Shown here one piece after another: positions 35,632 to 43,121 of a stretch of 64,000 nucleotides of DNA; the first letter of the stretch is position 1; the number at the start of each line of letters is the position of its first letter. Both the position numbers and the translations under genes were made by a program. The notes under the pieces were generated by a model that worked only from the letters and a program-made list of their open reading frames with translations, was not told the DNA's origin and searched no databases. The DNA is from Galbibacter orientalis DSM 19592 (GTDB taxonomy: Bacteria; Bacteroidota; Bacteroidia; Flavobacteriales; Flavobacteriaceae). The DNA lies in assembly GCF_000260115.1 (NCBI RefSeq), contig NZ_JH651379.1, forward strand, positions 310,001 to 374,000, written 5' to 3'.

Positions 35632-36468
35632 ATGTATTTACAAAATTTGCAACAGGATGAAATCTTTGTTCCATCAGAAATGAAATCCTTAAAGAGTCTG
35701 ACACAGATGGAATCTCGAAGAGGGCTTGAAAATGCTATTATCTCAAATGGCAAAATTGTCAACGTGGTATCGAACAGTTACGGACACATTCCGAATCAAC
35801 TATTCTTCAAGAATGCTGAAGAAATGTTGACCGATGCACAGCTAAACTTTCATAAACGAACCATCAACAAAAATGATAGGTCGTTCATTACCGACTTTAT
35901 CATCGACGACAAAAGCCAGTTTACGGTCAAGAACGATAAAGATTTGATACTGCCGATGCTTCGGTTCAAAAATTCCTATGACGGTAGTGAAAAGACCTCT
36001 GGTCACTTTGGATTTTATAGAGAAGTGTGTTCAAATGGCCTGCACGTTTCCCAGGCAGAAATTGAGTTTTCAATCAAGCACAGTAAGAACAACACGCATT
36101 TGATTATGCCGAGGCTGAACAATCTATTTGATAAATTTCTGGACAATGAATTTTATACCATTACCAAGAAATTCGACAAGATGAAGGAATGTAAAATCAT
36201 CGATACACAAGAATTTGTGAAGGCCATTCTTGACAAAACGAAATTGTTCAGATATGAATGTAGCGACAATAACAGCGCCCCTTCAAAAAAGTCTCGTGAA
36301 GTCATAGAAATCTTGAACTATGAAGCCTTGTTGCTCAATGAAAAACCAAATCTCTGGTTGGGCTATAATGCGTTTAATTCAGTACTTCATAATGTCTTAA
36401 AGAAAAGCTTTGGCCAACAAGAACGGTTGGATAAAAAGCTGTTTGATGAAGTCTATGATATGGCATAA
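35632..36468 (+). CDS. DUF932 (phage/plasmid-like) protein
   Basis: This 278-aa protein carries the DUF932 features: an N-terminal segment with MESRRGLENAIISNGKI, then PMLRFKNSYDGSEKTSGHFGFYREVCSNGLHV, which is the conserved centre of the family. DUF932 proteins occur on phages, plasmids and ICEs and are thought to act in element maintenance; activity is not known. It has its own copy of the shared leader, implying co-regulation with the ParB-like gene. Confidence 0.87.
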   Translation: MYLQNLQQDEIFVPSEMKSLKSLTQMESRRGLENAIISNGKIVNVVSNSYGHIPNQLFFKNAEEMLTDAQLNFHKRTINKNDRSFITDFIIDDKSQFTVKNDKDLILPMLRFKNSYDGSEKTSGHFGFYREVCSNGLHVSQAEIEFSIKHSKNNTHLIMPRLNNLFDKFLDNEFYTITKKFDKMKECKIIDTQEFVKAILDKTKLFRYECSDNNSAPSKKSREVIEILNYEALLLNEKPNLWLGYNAFNSVLHNVLKKSFGQQERLDKKLFDEVYDMA

Positions 36469-36574
36469 ATTAAATTAAGGTTTGTCCAGTACCTTAAACT
36501 GGATTTTTAGTAACAATTGATTTTTTGAAGAACATTCTTTTTCACTAACAATTATGCTAATTGCAATAACCAAC

Positions 36575-36606
36575 AAGCCCGCAATTTTAAATTGCGGGCT
36601 AAAATA
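36575..36606. terminator. Hairpin next to the tRNA-like gene
   Basis: A perfect 12-bp stem (AGCCCGCAATTT with AAATTGCGGGCT) lies 10 nt beyond the 3' end of the tRNA-like gene. It can stop transcripts from either side, though the T tail is weak. Confidence 0.6.
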
Positions 36607-36616
36607 CTTGCGTACC

Positions 36617-36705
36617 TGCGGATAGAGAGAGATTCGAACTCTCGGTACAGTTTCCCGTACGCCTGATCTTCAATCAGGTGCCTTAGACCACTCGACCATC
36701 TATGT
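36617..36705 (-). tRNA. Class II (Ser-type) tRNA-like gene with GAA anticodon, probably degenerate
   Basis: The minus strand folds as a serine-type tRNA: D arm GTCGAGTGGTCTAAGGC, anticodon arm CCTGA-TTGAAGA-TCAGG (anticodon GAA, a phenylalanine anticodon), long variable arm GTACGGGAAACTGTAC, T arm GAGAG-TTCGAAT-CTCTC, 3' strand TCTATCC and discriminator G. The 5' strand reads ACATAGA, so pairs 1-72 and 2-71 are mismatched while the other five pair. It lies 12 nt beyond the stop codon of the helicase gene. It may be a dead or altered copy rather than a working tRNA. Confidence 0.6.
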
Positions 36706-36717
36706 TTTAAAGAAGTT

Positions 36718-39237
36718 TTACCCCTTTTTTGAAACAACAGGCTTTAGAAATGTGTTTAGAAAACCGTTTGTTGTCAGATTATGTAAGCCTAACAAGTTGG
36801 CTATTTCTTTAGTACTTGATGCAGTAAAACCGGAACTGTTGATCCCATCAACAAATCTTCTTAAAGTAATTTTTAACGAAATTAAGGATTCTTCGTCAAT
36901 AACTCTAGTATTTGCGCTAGTGTTCACATTCCAGCCTTTTATATTTGGTGGTTGAATTGTTACTAAATTAAAACTTGCTGCTTCACCATATAGTTTCTTA
37001 AACCACTCGCCTGAGCCCAATAACTGATTAATGTTATCTCTAGTGATTTCACCGTGTATAGCTCTAGATTTGGCCTCTAAAACTAAATAATGATTTCCAG
37101 TCATTACCCAAAGGACATCAGGACCGTTACCAAATTCTGCTTCTGGTTCTTGAGTATGAAAACCGACTAGTCTTCCAACTTCTGCCAAGGCGTTTTCAAA
37201 TTTTGTATGTGGTATGTCCGGACTGAACTGAAGATCATCCAATAGACTTTCTAAATACAATTTAAAATCTTGGGATGTTTCATATCTTTTTATGAAATTG
37301 AGGACTTGTGTCGCCTGCTCTACACTTGCCATTATTTTAGTATAACTATGTCCGTTCTTTGACTGCAACATATGTGAGGCCGTCTTTGCTGCTTTTATTT
37401 GTAAATCGTTAGATTTCGGGATATTATCTAGATAGAGATAATTGGCTGCTTTTTCAAAATACCAACCTTTCTGTTTTTGGGTTAAATCAATTGTATCAAC
37501 TATCTCATCCAAGATTATTTTTGAAGCTCCTTCGTGATTCCGTCTTCTGAAAAGGTCTATGGCCTTTGACTCGGTATCGGCAATTTCCAAATTCTTAATA
37601 ACCCGCTCATCGGTTTTGTCAGTCTCCACTTGCGAAAGTATTCCAGAATGGTACTCGCGCCAACTCATATCTTGCACAAGACATAATTTAGCGGTATCTC
37701 TAATTGTTTTTAGGGCATTATCGTTTGATTCATCATCTAATAGTGATAGACCCAGTTTGAGTTGTTTCCGTGTTACTGGTGTAAAATACTGTAGATTCGA
37801 TTTGTTTCCTAAAAACTGTAATAAATCCTTCCCCATTAGAAACACCGCGCAATAATCACTGCCAGACCTTACAGCTCTGCCTAGACCCTGCTCAATAATT
37901 TGAGCCTTTAGGGAAGATTTTACAGACTCTAGACGTAACTCTGCATATAACTGTTCATACGAACTAAATGACGGGTAGCCGTCCAATATCAAAATCCTGC
38001 ACATATCGCCATTCAAATCTACACCATCATAACGATTCACCAGAACATTCAACGATCCCTTCTTGGATTTTAAACTGGCTATATCCTTATTGATGTTATC
38101 TTTTTCAATAATTTCTGCGCCAATATCTTCCCACTTTTCAGCTCTATTTGCAGAAGGTGTTAAAACCATTACATTTACGCCAGAATCTGCATATTCTTTA
38201 GCCAAATCCATTATCTGCTCGTCAGTTATCCTCGAATCGAATCTTTGTGGGGCAAGAATCAATCTTTGACCAACGTCCTTACGATCCTTGGGAATCAAGG
38301 CGTTTTTGATACTATCGATATCAATACCTAAATCCTTTATCAAATCAATCTGGTCTTCAAATGTAGCTGAAAGTATGTACCTATGTTTTGCTTCGTTAAA
38401 GGCGCGTACATTATGAAATGGCACATAAGACGGTGCGATTTCAATACCTCTTGGTCCCACATAGCAATCATAAGATTTTAAGTCGTCCGCTATCAAACCC
38501 CATTTGAACATCAGCTCGCTGTCTTCACTGAACTCGCCTATAAGATGCACAAGTTCATCTAAACGCGTGAGCCAAGCCCAGTAAGGTACTTTAAGTATCT
38601 TAGCATATGGATCGCCATCAGTTAACCTATGGTAAGTTCCTGGTGCTTGATACTTTAATTCATCATTGAATAATTTTAGTAATCTTTCGGCAAGTTCGTG
38701 ACCGAATGGAATGTTTATGGTGGTGGCTTGCCTAGCTTTATCAAGGCATACGTGGGCATCATCGAGAACAATAGAGCCGACATCGATATTATCCCTATCA
38801 AAAATAGAGCGTGAATTGAAAAGCTTTTGAAACGTGCATAACAGAATAGCTTTTGAATTTAAAAAGTCATCAGGAAAAACACTTCTTTGCCCTTGATATT
38901 CAATTTCACAAACGGGTATTCCATATAAATCCGCTTGCAACTTTGCCTGTTCTAATAGTTGTTTGTCTGGACATAAATATAAACTTGGACCGACTCCTTC
39001 AATCATTTTTGAGTGCAACATCAATAAGCTTACAAGCGTTTTTCCAGAACCTGTATTCATTTTACACAAAACATCTCGTTGGTCTCTTATACTATGCCAG
39101 GAGTTTAATACCTCTTCTTGTATTCCTCTTAAATATGCATATCCTTCCTTATGGAACAAATTTTGAAATAACTCTATGGGTTCAAAATTTAATTCCTTTG
39201 GGGATGTATCTTCTAGTTTTTTCTTAAATATATTCAT
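36718..39237 (-). CDS. SF2 helicase fused to PD-(D/E)XK-type nuclease
   Basis: This 839-aa protein has an N-terminal DEAD/DEAH-type helicase: Walker A in MNTGSGKT (about 60-67), a DDAH box (about 159-162) in place of DEAH, and a helicase C part with RYDGVDLNGDMCRILILDGYPSF and a QGLGRAVRSG motif VI. The C-terminal ~140 residues look like a restriction-type nuclease: GPDVLW (D707), LVLEAKS (E721, K723). An ATP-driven nuclease of this layout suggests defence against foreign DNA, but this pairing is not one I can name. It is AT-rich cargo, oriented against its neighbours. An in-frame TTG two codons earlier is less likely as the start. Confidence 0.85.
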   Translation of the reverse strand: MNIFKKKLEDTSPKELNFEPIELFQNLFHKEGYAYLRGIQEEVLNSWHSIRDQRDVLCKMNTGSGKTLVSLLMLHSKMIEGVGPSLYLCPDKQLLEQAKLQADLYGIPVCEIEYQGQRSVFPDDFLNSKAILLCTFQKLFNSRSIFDRDNIDVGSIVLDDAHVCLDKARQATTINIPFGHELAERLLKLFNDELKYQAPGTYHRLTDGDPYAKILKVPYWAWLTRLDELVHLIGEFSEDSELMFKWGLIADDLKSYDCYVGPRGIEIAPSYVPFHNVRAFNEAKHRYILSATFEDQIDLIKDLGIDIDSIKNALIPKDRKDVGQRLILAPQRFDSRITDEQIMDLAKEYADSGVNVMVLTPSANRAEKWEDIGAEIIEKDNINKDIASLKSKKGSLNVLVNRYDGVDLNGDMCRILILDGYPSFSSYEQLYAELRLESVKSSLKAQIIEQGLGRAVRSGSDYCAVFLMGKDLLQFLGNKSNLQYFTPVTRKQLKLGLSLLDDESNDNALKTIRDTAKLCLVQDMSWREYHSGILSQVETDKTDERVIKNLEIADTESKAIDLFRRRNHEGASKIILDEIVDTIDLTQKQKGWYFEKAANYLYLDNIPKSNDLQIKAAKTASHMLQSKNGHSYTKIMASVEQATQVLNFIKRYETSQDFKLYLESLLDDLQFSPDIPHTKFENALAEVGRLVGFHTQEPEAEFGNGPDVLWVMTGNHYLVLEAKSRAIHGEITRDNINQLLGSGEWFKKLYGEAASFNLVTIQPPNIKGWNVNTSANTRVIDEESLISLKITLRRFVDGINSSGFTASSTKEIANLLGLHNLTTNGFLNTFLKPVVSKKG

Positions 39238-39243
39238 CGACAA

Positions 39244-40227
39244 TTTTGTTCTATTATCATTTAATTAACAAAGGTCTTAAAAATTTATCAAGTGATGGGC
39301 TATCATTCTTTAATTAGTTAAAAAGTGAGTTAGAATGAATAATTTATTTTTTTAAATTATTAAGCCCATTCCCCTACACTTCGCGAAAAGCTACATTCCG
39401 GAAAAAGCGCTTCATTACACAAGGTCTTGGACACAATTTCAAAGTTTCCGATTTCCATAACGCTAAATCCCCCAAAAGCGGAAAACGTCAATCTACATCT
39501 TTGAAATTAAGACCGCTTTAAACTCTACTAAATAGGATAATTCGTTTTCATAATCCGTTCAGCACATTCCCCTACATTCCGCGAAAAGCTACATTACGGG
39601 AAAAGAGCTTCTCTAAAAAGGTCTTGGACATCATCCACAATTTCAGCTTTCCATTTCGTTAACCCTTCCCGCGATGCTGGGAAGGAACACTTCATTCCCG
39701 AGCCAAAATCGTGAATTAAGTCCGCCTTCTTGAGCGGAAAGTCATCGCCTCAGTTTTCTTAACAGAATTTGCGGCGAAGTCTTCTTGAGCCTTCACTCGA
39801 AAATTCTTAAAAACCGAACCGCTGCCTTACACATTTTAAGGGGTTTATAATGGATAAAGCCTTTGTTGTTTTTCGGGGCGTCGAAAAACAGGCACGACAT
39901 AACCAATTCTAATTTAACCACAGCTACTTATCTCGCTTAAGTACCGGTACGCTCAAACGCAACTGCGTTTAAAAGAATTGCTAATGCCCTTATGGAACTT
40001 GTCAAGACTGTACAAGTTTTAATGAAAAATAAGGCTTCTACTTCCTTGAAACCCGCCGAAAAAGGCAGGTTTGCTACGTCGCAAACACACCTGATTTGTT
40101 CCCTAAAAGTCTTGACAAAACCCACTCTATCCATTGTGCTGTGCACAGAAGAAAAGAACAAACACCCCTTAAAATTTAATCTGTTTTAAATCAATAGGGG
40201 AAATATAAATCACTTAAATATTTAGTT
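39244..40227. other. Large non-coding region with degenerate direct repeats and dyads
   Basis: No gene can be supported in this ~980 bp. Two related ~100-bp blocks (39364-39467 and 39561-39662) share CATTCCCCTACA, CGCGAAAAGCTACATT and AAGGTCTTGGACA. Farther right are a perfect palindrome GTACCGGTAC (39941-39950), a dyad AAACGCA-AC-TGCGTTT (39955-39970), and inverted GTCAAGACT/AGTCTTGAC (40002 and 40109). It could be an origin, a transfer site or a regulatory RNA. A 65-codon frame at 39992-40189 is open but unsupported. Confidence 0.5.
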
Positions 40228-40572
40228 ATGAGTACTATTAGAAATCACGTACAGTTAATTGGAAACGTTGGTCAAGAGCCAACCATTACGAACCTTGAAA
40301 GCGGTAAGAAAGTAGCCCGCTTTTCACTCGCTACTAACGAGTATTACAAGGACAGCAAAGGCGAAAAGCAAACGGACACCAATTGGCATACCGTAGTGGC
40401 CTGGGGAAAGACCGCTGAAATTGTTGAGAAATATGTCGAAAAGGGCAAAGAAGTAGGAATCACAGGGAAACTAAAGACCCGAACCTACACGACCGATGAT
40501 GGCAACCAACGCTATGTAACGGAAGTCGTAGCCGATGAAATCCTTCTACTTGGAAGTAAAAGCGATAAGTAA
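40228..40572 (+). CDS. ssb: Single-stranded DNA-binding protein (ICE-encoded)
   Basis: This 114-aa protein is the OB-fold domain of SSB: NHVQLIGNVGQEPTI at the start, ARFSLATNEYYKDS, TNWHTVVAWGKTAEIVEKYV and KLKTRTYTTDDGNQRYVTEVVADEI. It lacks the acidic C-terminal tail of chromosomal SSB (normally about 150 aa or more), a usual trait of mobile-element SSBs. It would coat single-stranded DNA during transfer or replication of the element. A strong terminator follows. Confidence 0.93.
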   Translation: MSTIRNHVQLIGNVGQEPTITNLESGKKVARFSLATNEYYKDSKGEKQTDTNWHTVVAWGKTAEIVEKYVEKGKEVGITGKLKTRTYTTDDGNQRYVTEVVADEILLLGSKSDK

Positions 40573-40582
40573 TCTTCAAAAT

Positions 40583-40620
40583 AAAGAGGGCGTTCCTCTC
40601 GAAAGTTGCGCCCTCTTTTT
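40583..40620 (+). terminator. Rho-independent terminator after ssb
   Basis: A hairpin AAAGAGGGCG / CGCCCTCTTT with a T run follows the ssb stop by 10 nt. Confidence 0.85.
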
Positions 40621-40648
40621 CATTATTCACACATTAAATATATGCACA

Positions 40649-41029
40649 ATGAAAGCACAAGTTAACGAAATAAAAGAGCGATTGCAATATTTTACGGGAA
40701 CAGAAATGTTCTATCAAATCCCCTTACTAAGAACACGTTTTACGGACGGATTGAAATATTTGTCAGAAGTAGCAGAATGTTTTTGGCTCATTACGGACAC
40801 TTCCGTAATTGCAAAAAGTCTGATGAACCGAAGCGAATTTATAACCATAGACTTTAAAAGATTGCCCGAGGAAAAACAAAATTTTACAGGATATGAAGCT
40901 GAAATTATTTATACAGATGGCAACGACAATATTTTGGAAAAACACGGCTATCGGGCAACCGATTTTCCGCTCGATGAATTGCGGTTATTTTTTGTAAATG
41001 ATACGCTGATGTTACCAAGCGAATATTAA
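40649..41029 (+). CDS. DUF6876-like ICE protein
   Basis: The ATG at 40649 gives a 126-aa protein (MKAQVNEIKERLQYFTGTE...); upstream in-frame sequence runs through the ssb terminator and is discarded. It has RFTDGLKYLSEVAECFWLITD and then a short C-terminal DFPLDELRLFFVNDTLMLPSEY, a pattern that I match to the DUF6876 family of Bacteroidota elements. Function is unknown. It stands 11 nt before the next small gene and is probably in the same transcript. Confidence 0.8.
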   Translation: MKAQVNEIKERLQYFTGTEMFYQIPLLRTRFTDGLKYLSEVAECFWLITDTSVIAKSLMNRSEFITIDFKRLPEEKQNFTGYEAEIIYTDGNDNILEKHGYRATDFPLDELRLFFVNDTLMLPSEY

Positions 41030-41040
41030 AAATTCAGGCT

Positions 41041-41238
41041 ATGGTTTATCTCAATTTTACAGACTTGAGCGAGGAGGCTCAAAACCGACTTTTAGAGGAT
41101 TCTAAAAAAAACGTGGAACGAAAATTTGGCGATGATATTCGCAAATACGTAAGGGAAAATTACACCTGTTTTGAAACGATGATAGAGGAAGAAGCATTAC
41201 GAAATTTATATTCCTATAAGTTCATATTCAACATCTAA
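41041..41238 (+). CDS. Small conserved ICE protein (65 aa)
   Basis: This short acidic-basic protein (MVYLNFTDLSEEAQNRLLEDS...) is predicted all-helical. I do not know a named function. It follows the DUF6876-like gene by 11 nt and is followed by a terminator, so it is likely a real second gene of that unit. Confidence 0.6.
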   Translation: MVYLNFTDLSEEAQNRLLEDSKKNVERKFGDDIRKYVRENYTCFETMIEEEALRNLYSYKFIFNI

Positions 41239-41260
41239 TTTTCTAAACTTAATAATCAAG

Positions 41261-41290
41261 CACCTCTAAATTTTGGAGGTGTTTTTTCTT
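41261..41290 (+). terminator. Rho-independent terminator
   Basis: Stem CACCTC/GAGGTG, extended by weaker pairs, is followed by TTTTTTCTTTT. It closes the two small-gene unit. Confidence 0.75.
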
Positions 41291-41441
41291 TTCAAGTAAT
41301 TCCAGTTCAATAAAAAAACCGTATCTTTATTTCGCTGAAATTCAGCACACATAATTTATATAGCTACCCTATTTTTAACTTTCGCTGGTAGCTGTATCCA
41401 TCTATATTTTACATATTGGAATTTCCGAATTCCTAAAAGGG

Positions 41442-41562
41442 CAATTGGCTTTTTAGCCAGATTGTATGAAATTTTTGTCACGCTTTGGCGTGACGAAAAG
41501 GAATAGCAAGAGGGTAACGGGCAGAGCCGCGTTACACATTCCTTTTAGCTTATAACCAATTG
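41442..41562. other. Nested inverted repeats before the mobilisation genes (candidate oriT)
   Basis: Within 121 bp are a hairpin GTCACGC-TTTG-GCGTGAC (41477-41494), a stem GTAACGGGC/GCC-G-CGTTAC (41514-41535), arms AAAAGGAAT/ATTCCTTTT (41496-41504, 41538-41546) around it, and outer arms CAATTGG/CCAATTG (41442-41448, 41556-41562). No gene is seen between 41239 and 41640. The site lies just before the BfmA-like and relaxase genes, where oriT is often found. No nick site is shown. Confidence 0.5.
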
Positions 41563-41682
41563 ATTTTCAACAACTTGAAAATTAATGGATTATATATATT
41601 TCTTCGATTTGCGTCAAATGCCCTTGAACAACCTGTAAACAGGGATGGATTTACGTCAAATACACAAAAAAAGCGAAAGAAA

Positions 41683-42063
41683 ATGGATTCATTCATCACC
41701 ATCAGGTTCAAAAGGAAAACTGCCAAACGTTTTCAGGAATTTTCAAAGACACACTTCAAGACCCATACCGAAGCAATGGAAAATATCCTTGATTTTTTCT
41801 TCTATAACGAGATATCGCCAAAGGAAAAATTGGGTCCGACAGGGCGAACCATCGAAGCCAAACTATTAAAAAGAATCAATGCAGTCATCGCTATAATGCG
41901 TGATGTTGAAAAGACACAAACCAAACCCACGGTCGCAATGATTCAATCCCTTTTTGAGACAGAACAGCCAAACAAAAAACCGCTGATTTTAGAAAAGAAA
42001 TATGCCGAAGAAAAAAAGGAAGTACGCTTCCGTGAAAAACAAAATCCAAGTAACCAACTGTAA
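41683..42063 (+). CDS. BfmA/BtgA-type mobilisation accessory protein
   Basis: This 126-aa protein from the ATG at 41683 starts MDSFITIRFKRKTAKRFQEFS, a ribbon-helix-helix-like N-terminus as in BfmA/BtgA accessory proteins, then helical sequence with SPKEKLGPTGRTIEAKLLKRINAVIAIMRDVE. Coding sequence may extend upstream (in-frame VNRDGFTSNTQKKRKK), so the start is uncertain; 41560 is the limit. BfmA/BtgA proteins help the relaxase bind oriT. The relaxase gene follows after 11 nt. Confidence 0.8.
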   Translation: MDSFITIRFKRKTAKRFQEFSKTHFKTHTEAMENILDFFFYNEISPKEKLGPTGRTIEAKLLKRINAVIAIMRDVEKTQTKPTVAMIQSLFETEQPNKKPLILEKKYAEEKKEVRFREKQNPSNQL

Positions 42064-42074
42064 ATTTTTGAGCT

Positions 42075-43106
42075 ATGTATATTACAATCTCACCTCAAAA
42101 AATAGGAGGTAATTATTCTAAAAGTTCGGCTGATTTTGTTGGCTATCTGGAGAAGGAAAACCAAGGATTGGAACAACAGGATATGGAGCATTTTTTTAAC
42201 CAATATGGCGACGAGATTTCAGCAGAGGAAGTGGTCAGGGAAATTGATAGCAATACCGCAAAACTTGAAAAGCACGAGCCACGGTTTTATTCTATTATCG
42301 TAAGCCCTTCACAATACGAACTGAAACGGTTGCAAAACCATAATAAAGATTTGCAAAAATATACCCGGGAGATTATGAAGGATTATGTGGCTTCATTCAA
42401 CCGTGAAATAAATGGGCGACCCGTCAATATCGATGATATAAAATACTATGCAAAAATTGAACACCAAAGAACCTTTAAAGGAACAGATAAACAGGTGCAG
42501 GAAAACCAGCCTTTTGCCACAAAAATACTTCAATTAAAAACTGAAGTCCGAAATGTGCTAGATGGACGAGCAGAAGGAAATGTGAAAAAATTGGAAAAAG
42601 AAATCGGGAAACTAGAAAGAGAAGCACCGCACCAACAGAACGGAAAACGAATAGTACAAGGAATGCCAAAAGCAGGAGACCAAAGCCATTTACATATTAT
42701 CGTTAGCCGCAAGGATGCATCAAACCGATTCAGTTTGTCACCTGGAAGTAAATATAAAGCTTCCGACGTTGAATTAAATGGTAAAACGGTAAAACGGGGA
42801 TTTGATAGAGATGGGTTTTTTGAGAAAGCAGAAAAGACTTTTGATAAGACTTTTGGCTATCAAAGGAACTTCGCTGAAACCTATAAGGCAAGAAAGGATT
42901 TCATCAAGAATCCGAAAATCTATTTTGCATCGTTGATGAAACTACCAACCAACGAAAAAGCGATTGCGTTCAAATTAATGCGTGAAAGTAATATTCCAAT
43001 AATGCCGAGTATTCCGGTCACGCAGGCACAATTGGTAATGAAAATAATTAACAAGCTACGACGTGGTGCGGAAGTGGCCATCAAATCAAGTTCCATCGGA
43101 ATCTAA
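42075..43106 (+). CDS. Relaxase/mobilisation protein (DUF5712, BfmB/MobB-like)
   Basis: This 343-aa protein (MYITISPQKIGGNYSKSSADFVGYLEKEN) matches the DUF5712 family, the relaxase-like partner of BfmA in Bacteroidetes elements. A histidine pair in QSHLHIIVSRKD (about 210) fits the HUH-type or HxH metal-binding motif of relaxases, and YYAKIEHQRTF may supply the catalytic tyrosine region. It would nick and bind the oriT strand. A low-complexity Lys/Glu stretch (150-195) precedes the HxH motif. Confidence 0.85.
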   Translation: MYITISPQKIGGNYSKSSADFVGYLEKENQGLEQQDMEHFFNQYGDEISAEEVVREIDSNTAKLEKHEPRFYSIIVSPSQYELKRLQNHNKDLQKYTREIMKDYVASFNREINGRPVNIDDIKYYAKIEHQRTFKGTDKQVQENQPFATKILQLKTEVRNVLDGRAEGNVKKLEKEIGKLEREAPHQQNGKRIVQGMPKAGDQSHLHIIVSRKDASNRFSLSPGSKYKASDVELNGKTVKRGFDRDGFFEKAEKTFDKTFGYQRNFAETYKARKDFIKNPKIYFASLMKLPTNEKAIAFKLMRESNIPIMPSIPVTQAQLVMKIINKLRRGAEVAIKSSSIGI

Positions 43107-43121
43107 CTTAAAATTATACAA

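Noticed and set aside
36552-36737. Open reading frame over the tRNA-like gene (61 aa, minus)
   Set aside because: It covers the whole tRNA-like structure and a hairpin, and its sequence is what tRNA stems give when translated.
39992-40189. 65-codon frame (plus) and an overlapping 74-codon frame (minus, 39937-40161)
   Set aside because: Both overlap each other and the inverted repeats of the non-coding region; neither shows a domain or convincing start signal.
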